Shown here one piece after another: positions 33,151 to 41,673 of a stretch of DNA of 64,000 nucleotides. Below the pieces are notes generated by a model. The model searched no databases. It saw only the letters and a list, made by a program, of their open reading frames with translations, and had not been told where the DNA came from. Each line of letters begins with the position of its first letter. The first letter of the stretch is position 1. Origin of the DNA: Anaerolineae bacterium (GTDB taxonomy: Bacteria; Chloroflexota; Anaerolineae; Aggregatilineales; Phototrophicaceae); NCBI GenBank assembly GCA_017303635.1, contig JAFLCG010000021.1, positions 25,748 to 89,747 on the forward strand, in the 5' to 3' direction. The translations under genes were made by a program, and so were the position numbers.

Positions 33151-33660
33151 ATGTCCATCGAATTCATCATCGCCGGCTGGATATTTGCGCTGGCAGTCAG
33201 CCTGCACAATCTGGAAGAAGCGCGCTATCTGCCCGCCTGGTCACACGGTGGGAGCCGCTGGCAGCGCCCGGTGGGCGTGCGGGAATTCCGGTTTGCGGTG
33301 ATTATCCTCACGCTGTGGTTATATGCGCTCAACCTTTGGGCAGCCAGGAGTGAGGCGGGCAGTTTGCCCGTGTACCTGCTCGCGGGCTATGCCTTCGCGA
33401 TGCTGCTGAATGTGTTCATCCCGCATGTGGTGATGACCGTGCTGCTGCGCCGCTATATGCCCGGTTTGGCTACTGGCCTGCTTTGTATCCTGCCTGCCGC
33501 GGTCGGTTTGATCCATGTCGGCTTGCGGAGCGGCACGCTCAGCCTGGATCGATTGATCTGGGTTGGACCCCTAACCGCCCTTGGATTGTTGCTCTCGCTG
33601 CCCATCCTCTTGGAACTGGGGCGGCGTATTTTTCCAACCCCGGTCGTTGAACTATCCTAA
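33151..33660 (+). CDS. HXXEE-domain membrane protein
   Basis: 169 residues, four to five membrane helices. The name-giving motif is at the end of the first helix: LHNLEEARYLPAW (H-x-x-E-E). VLLRRYMPG and other short loops separate the helices. HXXEE proteins are putative membrane enzymes or metal-binding proteins of unknown activity. Probably co-transcribed with the exonuclease. Confidence 0.85.
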   Translation: MSIEFIIAGWIFALAVSLHNLEEARYLPAWSHGGSRWQRPVGVREFRFAVIILTLWLYALNLWAARSEAGSLPVYLLAGYAFAMLLNVFIPHVVMTVLLRRYMPGLATGLLCILPAAVGLIHVGLRSGTLSLDRLIWVGPLTALGLLLSLPILLELGRRIFPTPVVELS

Positions 33661-33719
33661 CTCTCTTAAACAAAAGAGGTTACAATCGCCCCAATGGGGC
33701 AGCGTAAGGGATAAATGCC

Positions 33720-34541
33720 ATGTGTGCTGATTTACGCGGACAAGTAATCAACGGCTACGAGTTTCAGACATCCATTGGTATGGGTGGATACGGACTCGTC
33801 TACCGGGCGCTCCAGTCAGGGATCAATCGCGAAGTGGCTATCAAGATGATCCTGCCGGATTACGCGGCCCATGAGTCTTTCCGCCAGCGCTTCGATCAGG
33901 AAGCGCGCCTGGTCGCCACGCTGGAGCATCCTTACGTCGTACCCCTCTATGACTACTGGCAGGATGACAATGGCGCGTTTCTGGTGATGCGTTATCTGCG
34001 CGGGGGCAGTATGCGGGCGCGGCTGCGGCAGGGCAACCCCCTCAGCCTGGAAGAAGTCAATCATCTGCTCGGTCAGGCCGGGGATGCGCTGGCGACAGCC
34101 CATCTGGCTGGGGTGGTTCACCGGGATTTTAAGCCGGATAACCTGCTGCTGGATGAGCGGGGTAATGTCTACTTGTCCGATTTTGGCATCGCCAAAGATC
34201 TGAATCTCGATCTGCAATTGACCAAGAGCGGTATCGTGGGTTCACCGGCCTATCTCTCCCCGGAGCAGGTCTTGCGCCAGGGTGTCACCCCGGCTTCCGA
34301 TATTTACTGCCTGGGCATTACCGTGTTTGAACTGCTGACCGGTCAGCATCCCTTCTTTGGCACCAGCGCTAGCGGCATGTTCAATAAACACATCAAGGAC
34401 CCGGTTCCCTCGGTGATGATGACGCGGCCCAGTCTGCCGCCTGCTGTCGATTATGTCATTCAGAAGGCGACGGCCAAGAACCCGACGCAGCGGTATCGTT
34501 CGGTCTACGACCTGCGGGATGCATTGCAAGCGGTGATCTGA
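33720..34541 (+). CDS. Ser/Thr protein kinase, catalytic domain only
   Basis: 273 residues. YEFQTSIGMGGYGLVYRAL glycine loop, VAIKMILP, VVHRDFKPDNLLL, DFGIA and GSPAYLSPEQ are all intact, so it should be active. The RGQVINGYEF start and LVMRYLRGGSMRARL hinge are those of Chloroflexota kinases that usually carry long C-terminal sensor or WD40 regions, but this one stops right after the kinase domain at DLRDALQAVI. It is soluble. TACAAT at 33681 may be its -10. It is either a stand-alone kinase or a shortened member of that family. Confidence 0.9.
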   Translation: MCADLRGQVINGYEFQTSIGMGGYGLVYRALQSGINREVAIKMILPDYAAHESFRQRFDQEARLVATLEHPYVVPLYDYWQDDNGAFLVMRYLRGGSMRARLRQGNPLSLEEVNHLLGQAGDALATAHLAGVVHRDFKPDNLLLDERGNVYLSDFGIAKDLNLDLQLTKSGIVGSPAYLSPEQVLRQGVTPASDIYCLGITVFELLTGQHPFFGTSASGMFNKHIKDPVPSVMMTRPSLPPAVDYVIQKATAKNPTQRYRSVYDLRDALQAVI

Positions 34542-34597
34542 TCGCCGCGAACCGACCTATCTCGATGTGTCTTCACTGTGAACTGAGAATTTTAAAC

Positions 34598-35032
34598 GTG
34601 CCTCTCACTTACACCACCGGCGATCCACTGCAAACCACGCTGCAGACTCTGGCGATCGGTCACAATGCCAAAGGCCGCACCGAGACGAATCCGTTGGATA
34701 TGCGGCTTCAGGCCGAGTATCCAGCCGCTTTCGCCGGGTACAGTCGCCTCTGTCGTCAGGGGCGTATCCGGCCCGGTGGCTTGTGGTCGTGGAGCGAGTC
34801 CCTGCCCCGGTTGCTCTTCCTGACCGTGCGGGAAAGTTCGGTCGGGGCTACCCGGCTGCGCTATGTCGAAGCCGCCCTGATGACGATCACCCGCGAATAC
34901 TACTACTACGATTTGCAGAGCATTGCGCTGGCACCGCTGACCGGCAAAGAAGAGTGGCCGAGTATGCGCCCGGTGGTCGATTACTGCCTGAGCGCCTGCC
35001 CGTTGGAGATCGAGGTTTACGAGCCGGAATGA
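34598..35032 (+). CDS. Macrodomain-like protein
   Basis: About 144 residues (GTG 34598; the ORF opens at 34565). YTTGDPLQTTLQTLAIGHNA then KGRTETNPLDMRLQAEYPAAFAGY follows the course of macrodomains (GDll...N..G.gi...fp..y..Y), and RQGRIRPGGLW and RYVEAALMTI match the later strands and helix. The usual Asn pair that contacts ADP-ribose is not obvious. It could bind or hydrolyse ADP-ribose-type ligands, or have lost this. The start is uncertain. It is convergent with the DUF309 gene. Confidence 0.5.
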   Translation: MPLTYTTGDPLQTTLQTLAIGHNAKGRTETNPLDMRLQAEYPAAFAGYSRLCRQGRIRPGGLWSWSESLPRLLFLTVRESSVGATRLRYVEAALMTITREYYYYDLQSIALAPLTGKEEWPSMRPVVDYCLSACPLEIEVYEPE

Positions 35033-35036
35033 ATCC

Positions 35037-35801
35037 CTATCCGGGTGGTGTCCAGCGCACCGGCTTGAGCAGGCTGCGGTCAAACGACCCGATTTGATCG
35101 GGCGGGGTGGCTTCTAGAGCCGCGCGGACCCGATACGAGTCCTCTCGGAGCTGCTTCACATCAATTCCCTGGCAGCGATCCGGCAGCATCGCCAGCCACT
35201 GCACCGACCTCAGCAGCATCTTGAGCGCTCCCCGGTGGTTGCCCCGTTCGATCTGATAGTAGGCGATGCCCACCTGCAAAATCGCCCGGTACAGTTCGCG
35301 CACGGGCCCGCTGGTCGCCATCCACTGTGCTTCAAACAGGTCGTGCTGCGGATAGTATTCCCCAGCGTTGAACTTCTCGACTCCCTGCTGACCTAACGGC
35401 GGGAGCGGTTCGGCACAGCCGCAGTCGAGCGCTTCTGCCGTCGCTGCATCCAGGACGCGAGCATAATCCTTGAGCAGCCCCGGCAATTGAGCCTGGAGAG
35501 TCTCGACCGGAATAGCGACATCCGCCCCCTGGCTGAGCGACTCGGCGCGGCGGGCAGGATCGGCGCTCACCAGCACGATGGCAATGCGGCGGGTGGCCGG
35601 GCTGGTCTTGGGCGCGGTCGTCCAAAAGCGCCAGTCGGGGCTATCTCCATCCACCAGTATCAGGGCGGCATGATCGTCCGTCAGCCGGGTCAGGTAGCCG
35701 GGGCCGGGTTGGGTATAGTGAGCGAGGGTGTAGTCATCCGTGAGGGGCAAATTTTTCGCCCAGGCCGGCGCGCCGCACAAGACGATTTTTAAGGGGGGCA
35801 T
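35037..35801 (-). CDS. DUF309-domain protein with receiver-like N-terminus
   Basis: 254 residues. The first ~115 (LKIVLCGAPAWAKNL ... AALILVDGDSPDW ... IAIVLVSADPARRAESLSQG) have the alternation and LVDGD position of a response-regulator receiver, though the Lys is not clear. The C-terminal half is DUF309: GVEKFNAGEYYPQHDLFEAQ, LYRAILQVGIAYYQIERGN, GALKMLLRSVQWL. DUF309 is a small helical domain of unknown role. This pairing suggests a degenerate receiver regulating it. Monocistronic. Confidence 0.75.
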   Translation of the reverse strand: MPPLKIVLCGAPAWAKNLPLTDDYTLAHYTQPGPGYLTRLTDDHAALILVDGDSPDWRFWTTAPKTSPATRRIAIVLVSADPARRAESLSQGADVAIPVETLQAQLPGLLKDYARVLDAATAEALDCGCAEPLPPLGQQGVEKFNAGEYYPQHDLFEAQWMATSGPVRELYRAILQVGIAYYQIERGNHRGALKMLLRSVQWLAMLPDRCQGIDVKQLREDSYRVRAALEATPPDQIGSFDRSLLKPVRWTPPG

Positions 35802-35872
35802 AGTGCAGGACTCGGTGTAGGTGATCGATACGACCTAGTCTATAGTCCTTTTCTATCCGCTGCCAACAGCGC

Positions 35873-36694
35873 TTAGTCCCGGCGGTAGCGGCGGGCGCGG
35901 GCGCGCAAGAGAGGCACTGTCTCCGGCGAGAGGTTGACCGAGCCGAGTTGATCGTAACGCGGGCGGTGAAAGTCGGAACCGCCGGTCATCACTAGTTTGT
36001 GCTGCCGGGCCAGTCCTCGCAGATTTTCCCGCACGGTGTAGTTATTGCCCGCGTGTTGCACCTCCACACCATCCAGCCCGGCGCGGATCAGGCGCGGGAT
36101 CAGGGCGAGATGATAGGGGATCAGGCCGGGATGAGCTAGCACCGCCACACCGCCTGCCTCATGAATGAGTTCAATGGCAGCTTCTGGAGTGAGTTTAGGC
36201 CGCCCGACAAAAGCCGGGCCGCCCGTTCGCAGGTAGCGGTCGAAGGCATCATTAATGCTCTCCGCATAGCCTGCTTCGACCATGGCCTGTGCGATGTGAG
36301 GGCGACCGAGGCTGCCGCCTTCAGCGATCTCCAGCACCCGCTCCCAGCCCAGCGGCATTCCCATGCTCTGCAAGCGGTCGAGGATCCGGCGGCCTCGATC
36401 CTGCCGCCCTTCGCGGAACACCTTAAGTTGAGCTTGCAGGTTCGGGTACTCCGGGTCGAGGCAGTAGCCCAGTATATCCACCGCCTGCTCGTCATCCTCC
36501 GCGCCGATCTCCACGCCAGGAATCAAAACTGGCGACCCGGAGGCCGCCAGCCCGGCTTCAAATAGACCGGCTGTGGTATCGTGGTCTGTGATGGCGAGTA
36601 CATCGATGCGCTCCCGCCGCGCTAGCGCAATCAGTTCCGTTGGACTGAGTAAACCATCTGACGCGGTGGTATGCGTGTGCAGGTCAATTCGCAG
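35873..36694 (-). CDS. PHP-domain phosphoesterase with CTG start
   Basis: 273 residues when read from CTG 36694. The N-terminus LRIDLHTHTTASDGLLSPTE, then VLAITDHDTT, IPGVEIGAED, GGVAVLAHPG and VMTGGSDFHR carry the PHP metal ligands in order (like 3',5'-nucleoside bisphosphate phosphatases / YciV-RNase AM). The conserved HTHT block lies upstream of the first in-frame ATG (36526), so a later start would destroy the active site. Upstream of the CTG there is a GGGGAG site at 8 bases and then an in-frame TGA, with no ATG, GTG or TTG available. The gene overlaps the 3' end of spoVS by 11 bases, so its expression is probably coupled. Confidence 0.85.
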   Translation of the reverse strand: MRIDLHTHTTASDGLLSPTELIALARRERIDVLAITDHDTTAGLFEAGLAASGSPVLIPGVEIGAEDDEQAVDILGYCLDPEYPNLQAQLKVFREGRQDRGRRILDRLQSMGMPLGWERVLEIAEGGSLGRPHIAQAMVEAGYAESINDAFDRYLRTGGPAFVGRPKLTPEAAIELIHEAGGVAVLAHPGLIPYHLALIPRLIRAGLDGVEVQHAGNNYTVRENLRGLARQHKLVMTGGSDFHRPRYDQLGSVNLSPETVPLLRARARRYRRD

Positions 36695-36995
36695 GTTTTG
36701 CTTCTCCCCGCGGCTCGACCGTAAACCTCACCGCTGTCCGTTCTTGTCCATCAATATGTACTTCAGTGAAATAAGGTGTAAAAACAATATCGATGTTATC
36801 ACGGCCCAGATAGCCTCGCGCAATCGCCAGCGCTTTAACGGCCTGGTTGACCGCACCGGCACCGATGGCTTGCACTTCGGCGTGGTGATGTTCCCGAATA
36901 ACCCCGGCAATCGCCCCTGCGACGGCAGTGGATCGGGACTTGGCGGACACCTTGATTACATCAGGCCCCAGTGAGAATTCGTCTTCAGGGTTCAT
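36684..36995 (-). CDS. spoVS: Stage V sporulation protein S
   Basis: 103 residues. VIKVSAKSRSTAVAGAIAG, HAEVQAIGAGAVNQAVKALA, IARGYLGRDNIDI and EVHIDGQERTAVRFTVEPR are the full SpoVS (Alba-like) sequence, with short extensions at both ends. In Bacillus it influences septation and spore coat assembly; in non-sporulating Chloroflexota and Deinococcota its role is unknown and likely nucleic-acid-related. It is the first gene of a two-gene unit with the PHP phosphoesterase, divergent from the flavoprotein gene. Confidence 0.93.
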   Translation of the reverse strand: MNPEDEFSLGPDVIKVSAKSRSTAVAGAIAGVIREHHHAEVQAIGAGAVNQAVKALAIARGYLGRDNIDIVFTPYFTEVHIDGQERTAVRFTVEPRGEAKPAN

Positions 36996-37142
36996 TGTGG
37001 TATCCTCGCCTCTGGCACAGACGCCTAATTTAGGCTGCGTCGCTGACGGCCAGTTGCATTGATTATAACCACGCCGCAGATGCAGCGTAGAGTTGGCTTC
37101 CCGACATTAATTGTATATGAAATCGTAAGACGAGTCCACCAA

Positions 37143-38321
37143 ATGCTCGATTGGCTCATTGTGGGTGGCGGAATTCACGGCACCCATCTGGCACTCTACC
37201 TGACTCAGCGGCGACGAGTGCCGCTTGATCGTCTGCGTATCCTGGATCCCTATCCGGAACCGTTGGCTTTGTGGGAACACCACACGGCGAACGTCGGTAT
37301 GACCTATCTGCGCTCTGGTCACGCGCATAACCTGCACTATGATCCATTCTCGCTGATCACTTTTGCTCGTACGCAGGCCGGTCAGCCGCTGGCTGAATTT
37401 CTGGAACCGTATGGACGGCCTTCACTGGCGCTCTTTCGGGCACATAGCCAGCAGTTGATCCAGCAGTATAAGTTGAATAGTATTCGCCTGATGGGTCGCG
37501 CCAGTGGCCTGAGCCGAATCCCTGGGGGTTGGCGCGTGGAGACCGAGACCGGGTCTATCGAGTCAGCACAGGTGGCACTGGCCTTTGGTCTGACCGAGCA
37601 ACCCGCTTGGCCGACCGTTTTTGCCGGGATGCGCGGTGCGGCCGGGGTACAGCATATTTTCGATCCGGCCTTTGACCGGGCGGCTCTGCAGGATTGGTCA
37701 CAAGCGGTCGTCGTTGGCGGTGGGATCACCGCTGCCCAGACTGCGCTCTCGCTGGCGCTGCGTCAACCCGGGACGGTCACGCTGGTGATGCGCCATCCCC
37801 CCCGCTTGCATCAGTTTGATGCAGACCCCGGTTGGGTGGGTATGACACTGGGCGAATTCTATGCCGATGCGGACTATGCCCGCCGTCGGGCAGTCATCCA
37901 GCGGGCGCGTCATCGAGGGTCCATGCCGCCGGATGTCGCCCGTGAGTTGCAAACAGCGGTTCAACACGGCTTGCTCCATCTTGTCGAAGCCGAGGTCAAC
38001 GCGGTGAACCGTACAACAACCGATTTGCATGCCCCTCTTCGGCTGGAAGCGCGCCATAGCGGCTGGTCGCTGGTCGCCGATACGCTGATCCTCGCCACTG
38101 GCCTCGACCCGCGCCGGCCCGGTGGTGCATGGCTGGATGCAGCCATTGACCAGTTCGGCCTGCCGCTCGCGCCGGATGGTTATCCAATTGTCGATCAACG
38201 GCTGGCTTGGGCGGAGGGGTTGCACGTGAGCGGCCCGCTAGCCGAACTGGAGATCGGCCCGGTGGCGCGGAACATCATTGGGGCGCGCCTGGCCGCGGAT
38301 CGCATCGGAACGGGCTTGTGA
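37143..38321 (+). CDS. FAD/NAD(P)-binding oxidoreductase, N-hydroxylase-like
   Basis: About 392 residues from ATG 37143 (MLDWLIVGGGIHGTHLAL); the upstream 28 codons are not family-like. The FAD motif GGGIHG and a second dinucleotide motif AVVVGGGITAAQTAL flank the central domain; VMRHPP and LILATGLDP fit the class B flavoprotein monooxygenase fold related to ornithine/lysine N-hydroxylases. No siderophore genes are nearby, so the substrate is open. Monocistronic. Confidence 0.75.
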   Translation: MLDWLIVGGGIHGTHLALYLTQRRRVPLDRLRILDPYPEPLALWEHHTANVGMTYLRSGHAHNLHYDPFSLITFARTQAGQPLAEFLEPYGRPSLALFRAHSQQLIQQYKLNSIRLMGRASGLSRIPGGWRVETETGSIESAQVALAFGLTEQPAWPTVFAGMRGAAGVQHIFDPAFDRAALQDWSQAVVVGGGITAAQTALSLALRQPGTVTLVMRHPPRLHQFDADPGWVGMTLGEFYADADYARRRAVIQRARHRGSMPPDVARELQTAVQHGLLHLVEAEVNAVNRTTTDLHAPLRLEARHSGWSLVADTLILATGLDPRRPGGAWLDAAIDQFGLPLAPDGYPIVDQRLAWAEGLHVSGPLAELEIGPVARNIIGARLAADRIGTGL

Positions 38322-38376
38322 ATTGAATTCGTGTTAGGATAGAAACACAGGCTGTTGATCGGATGAGGAGACGGTT

Positions 38377-38982
38377 ATGCCGGAACCGATGTTATTGGAT
38401 GCCCCACCTGTTGATAGCGACTCGCAACCACTCAAACTGATGAAATGGACGGTCGAGCAGTATCACGATCTGATTGACCGTGGCATGATCGCAGAAGATG
38501 ACGGCATTGAACTGCTGGAAGGGTTGTTGGTTGAAAAAATGGGTATCAATCCGCCGCATAGTTTATCCGTCGGCCTGACCAACGATGCGCTACAAAGATT
38601 GCTACCCCAAAACTGGTTCACGAAAGTGCAGGATGCCTTTAGCCTGGTGGATAGCGAACCTGAACCGGATATTTTGGTGATCCGGGGCAACCGCCGTGAT
38701 TTTGGTGATCGTCACCCATCCCCGGCAGAAGTGGGATTGGTGATTGAAGTCTCCAATACCAGCTTGCTGCAGGATCGCGGGATCAAACACCGGATTTACG
38801 CCCGCGTCGGGGTGCCAGTCTACTGGATCATCAACCTGATCGACCGTCAGATCGAAGTCCACAGCCAGCCTACCGGAGATCTCTATCGTCTGCGCCACCT
38901 CTACACCGAAGCCGATGCGGTCCCCGTGACTCTCGACGGCGCAGAGGTCGGTCTGCTGACGGTGCGTGATTTACTGCCATAG
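38377..38982 (+). CDS. Uma2-family (DUF820) restriction-endonuclease-like protein
   Basis: 201 residues. KWTVEQYHDLIDRGMI, DGIELLEGLLVEKMG, then EPDILVIRG and AEVGLVIEVSNTSLLQDRG form the PD-(D/E)XK core of Uma2. YARVGVPVYWIINLIDRQIE is the typical C-terminal strand-helix. A very common multi-copy family in Chloroflexota and cyanobacteria; the function is unproven and there is no associated methylase. GATGAGGAGACGG provides the ribosome site. Confidence 0.92.
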   Translation: MPEPMLLDAPPVDSDSQPLKLMKWTVEQYHDLIDRGMIAEDDGIELLEGLLVEKMGINPPHSLSVGLTNDALQRLLPQNWFTKVQDAFSLVDSEPEPDILVIRGNRRDFGDRHPSPAEVGLVIEVSNTSLLQDRGIKHRIYARVGVPVYWIINLIDRQIEVHSQPTGDLYRLRHLYTEADAVPVTLDGAEVGLLTVRDLLP

Positions 38983-39024
38983 TGCTTTGTTCGGCAGGTA
39001 ATCTAATCGAAATCCGTGATTCCT

Positions 39025-39049
39025 GTAGGGGCGCACGGCTGTGCGCCCG
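39025..39049. repeat. GTAGGGGCGCACGGCTGTGCGCCCG palindromic repeat, copy 2
   Basis: Inverted relative to the copies at 2861 and 47057. It lies between Uma2 and the convergent SH3 protein gene. Confidence 0.75.
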
Positions 39050-39154
39050 CTTGGATCGTTTATCGGATGGAGCACTTAGGAGAGACGCTCAAGTCCGACG
39101 CCTCCCAGTAGGACGTGGCGTCCACGACTCCGGCATTTAAGCGAATATACCCCG

Positions 39155-40663
39155 CTAACGTGGCACGAGGGTCTGCACCCCATCCACAAAGTCGACGACC
39201 CAACCTTCCACCCCGGTCGGCAGACGAATACGCCACCAGGTCAGGCCATCGGCTGCGACTGGTCCTTCGAGTACGGTGACGATGGTGCCATTACCAATCG
39301 TCCCCACGCGGGAGAAGCTGCGCCCGGGTGCGCTGCGGAGGTTGAGCACATCGCCTGCCGTGGTCTGTACCATAGCCTGTCCGCCAATCGTCAGCGTCCC
39401 GGTTGATGGGGCGACTGTAGGAGCTGCCGGTAGAGGTGGGGCCAGTGTCGGGCTAAAGCTCGGTGTGATGCGTCCCCAGGGCAGGAACGGCCCCACGCTG
39501 GCGACATTGAGATCGCTCACCCAGACGAGACGGGCATCGGCACCCAGGGCGCTGTTCCATGACGAGAGCGCCGTGAACGGTGGGCCGACCAGCCGCATTT
39601 CCACATAGTACAGCGTGGTCCCGCCAGAACCGCCGGCGCCGCCGCTTTGCGCGGTATACAGGAAGCCGTTCAGTGTGCCCATTTTGCTGGTGATGAAATT
39701 GGTGCCACCGGGGATCGACCCGACCAGAGTACCGGTCCGTTCCAGCACCAGCAGATCGGTATGACCACCGCTGCTGTCATCCACAATGTTGGAGACCACC
39801 ACCCGCTCACCATTCTGGGCAAAGCGCGCCTGGTAGATCGAGGGGATGCTGGTGACCGGGGTCAGTTCAAAATTGACGGCATCGAAGGCGTAAAGTGTGT
39901 TGCTGACCGGGAAGCCGGTGAACGCATCGGCACTTCCAGGGAAAGACGGGTCGGAGAGTGTCATCACCATATCGCCGGTAATGGGCAGCGTATCGGTATC
40001 AATTTGCAGATACGGCGCGTTCGGGCTGACGCTGCCATCGGACGTATTCCAGGTGTAGCTCTGGTAGGAGGCTGCGCCTCCTGCGGCGGCCTGCACCATC
40101 GTGAACTTGATTTCGAAGTTTCGGTTGTACTGTACGACTGGCACCAGGAAACCAAATCCAGAGTCGATCCCAGCGCTGACTGCTGCGGCGTCGCTCGACC
40201 GCAGCGAGAAGGTGCTGAAGGTGATGATGTCCACCACCACGATCTCCCACCCTGCTACACCATCCGCGTAACCGAAGGCAAAGGTTTCCCCACCTGCCAG
40301 CCAGTTGGACGTGGATGCTGCCAGATCCAGGCTGTGATACGAGCCGGGGGCCAGCATGTAGGAAAATACGGTTGTGTTCATATTCAGATCATAGATCGAC
40401 ATAAAGGTGCCGGAAGCGGTGCTGTGAACATAAGCGACCAACCCGCCGCCCGGTGCTACCGAGGCGTGCTGGGAAAAAGTACTGCCACTATCGGCAGGCA
40501 GATAGACTTCCCGCGGGAGCCCGCCCACGTTATCGACCTGGGTCATGCGCCCGGTCGCCGGTTCATATAACCAGACTGTCCAGGGCGCGCCCGCTGCCTG
40601 AGCCGCACCGCTAAAGATCAACATGGAAAAGACGATAAGTACGAGAATAAAGAGCCGTTTCAT
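39155..40663 (-). CDS. Secreted protein with C-terminal SH3b domain
   Basis: About 502 residues from ATG 40663 (MKRLFILVLIVFSMLIFSGA signal peptide, AAGGG ribosome site); the ORF opens 11 codons earlier. A long beta-rich N-terminal part with WTVWLYEPATGRM, ASVAPGGGLVAYVHSTA and YDLNMNT resembles propeller or TolB-like folds. A Pro/Thr linker (PTLAPPLPAAPTVAPSTG) and a bacterial SH3 domain (GDVLNLRSAPGRSFSRVGTI ... WWRIRLPTGVEGWV) end it. It is probably cell-wall or surface associated; no enzyme is recognised. Confidence 0.8.
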   Translation of the reverse strand: MKRLFILVLIVFSMLIFSGAAQAAGAPWTVWLYEPATGRMTQVDNVGGLPREVYLPADSGSTFSQHASVAPGGGLVAYVHSTASGTFMSIYDLNMNTTVFSYMLAPGSYHSLDLAASTSNWLAGGETFAFGYADGVAGWEIVVVDIITFSTFSLRSSDAAAVSAGIDSGFGFLVPVVQYNRNFEIKFTMVQAAAGGAASYQSYTWNTSDGSVSPNAPYLQIDTDTLPITGDMVMTLSDPSFPGSADAFTGFPVSNTLYAFDAVNFELTPVTSIPSIYQARFAQNGERVVVSNIVDDSSGGHTDLLVLERTGTLVGSIPGGTNFITSKMGTLNGFLYTAQSGGAGGSGGTTLYYVEMRLVGPPFTALSSWNSALGADARLVWVSDLNVASVGPFLPWGRITPSFSPTLAPPLPAAPTVAPSTGTLTIGGQAMVQTTAGDVLNLRSAPGRSFSRVGTIGNGTIVTVLEGPVAADGLTWWRIRLPTGVEGWVVDFVDGVQTLVPR

Positions 40664-40738
40664 GAGCAAAAATCCCTTTCGCGGAAACCGCTGCACTTTT
40701 TCATCATACGGTTATTTGTGATGCCTACAACTTAAGAT

Positions 40739-40762
40739 GGGGAGGGTCGGTCAACCCTCCCC
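40739..40762 (-). terminator. Hairpin after the 16S methyltransferase gene
   Basis: 9-bp perfect stem GGGGAGGGT / ACCCTCCCC, loop of 6, just past the stop of the minus-strand gene. There is no strong T-run, so termination efficiency is uncertain. Confidence 0.5.
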
Positions 40763-40768
40763 ACTGGT

Positions 40769-41371
40769 TTAGACCTGCCGCAAACCCGTCAGATGGATTG
40801 CCCGTGGGTCCCGTCCAAAAGCCAACCGTTTGGCCCAACTGGTGGGAAAGGCTTTTAGATCACCTGCCGTCAGTTTTTCCGCAGGCCGTAGCGCAAAACC
40901 CTGCTCGATGAGCATACGTCGGATCTGGACGGCGCCCGTTTCCAGTGACCAATGGGCTTCTGCCAATGCACCTCCATTCAGCCGTACATCCAGCCGCGTG
41001 CCGGGGCGCGTCACCCGCCGCAGACTCGCCCAGAGCGGCGAATCCGCCAGCAGCAAACCTTCCAGTAGGCTGCCCCACGGGAAGTTAATGCTGAGGCTGT
41101 CCGCCATCCCATCCAGTTCACCCGGTAGATCCAGCGCGTTGGCGATCACGAACAGGCTGTTGCCCGGCGCACGCCTTGAAACCTCCACCAGATTTTCCCG
41201 GCAGGCATCCAGCCCAATGACGAAGTGGCGCGGCTGGGCCACTGCCTGATGCGCCACATAGCGACCGTCTCCTGTACCGAGGTCAAGGTGGACGGATGGA
41301 TAGTCTTCGGTCACAGCGGTCAGTGCCGCCGCATCCATAAACGAGGCTTGTTTGCCCCGGATGATTTCCAT
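40769..41371 (-). CDS. NpmA/KamB-like 16S rRNA (adenine-1408 N1) methyltransferase
   Basis: 200 residues, class I SAM methyltransferase. HLDLGTGDGRYVAHQAVAQP is the SAM loop and FVIGLDACRENLVEVSRRA the acidic second strand. SLSINFPWGSLLEGLLLADS and the C-terminal WAKRLAFGRDPRAIHLTG match signature blocks of NpmA and KamB, which methylate N1 of A1408 and give resistance to many aminoglycosides. The Trp in WAKRLAFGR and in the FPWG region are the residues expected to hold the flipped adenine. It has a very strong AGGAGGAG ribosome site 4-5 bases before ATG 41371. Whether this homologue confers resistance or has a housekeeping or self-protection role is unknown. Confidence 0.85.
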   Translation of the reverse strand: MEIIRGKQASFMDAAALTAVTEDYPSVHLDLGTGDGRYVAHQAVAQPRHFVIGLDACRENLVEVSRRAPGNSLFVIANALDLPGELDGMADSLSINFPWGSLLEGLLLADSPLWASLRRVTRPGTRLDVRLNGGALAEAHWSLETGAVQIRRMLIEQGFALRPAEKLTAGDLKAFPTSWAKRLAFGRDPRAIHLTGLRQV

Positions 41372-41673
41372 AATCTCCTCCTGTTTTGTCGTGGTCGAAG
41401 CGAAGTCGAGGACAAAACAGGCCGGAGGCGCACGGGCATAACAGTTGCCACGTGCGCGGCAACGTCAGGCACCGTCTAGATCATCGGGTGTCGGTTTTTT
41501 GTGGAACGGCAGAAATGCAAAAATCCCCGGTGAAGGGGAGGGATCAGACCAGGTTAACCGTCGGGGTAAGGCTTAACAGGGGGGACGAGCCACCTGTTTT
41601 GAGGTGTGCATTTGCAGTTCACTTTCTGGAGCAGCCCTATTACAACATGCATTATAGCATAGGCTGTATCCAG
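41372..41673. other. Gap upstream of the methyltransferase
   Basis: It holds an inverted repeat that reaches into the ribosome site (41380-41421) and a small ATCCCC-GGTGA-AGGGGA-like hairpin near 41525. No gene. Confidence 0.55.
41380..41421 (-). promoter_or_regulatory. Leader hairpin overlapping the methyltransferase ribosome site
   Basis: CCTGTTTTGTC (41380-41390) pairs with GACAAAACAGG (41411-41421), 11 bp with a 20-base loop. On the mRNA, the gene-proximal arm contains the first AGG of the AGGAGGAG site, so folding could limit ribosome access. Confidence 0.45.
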
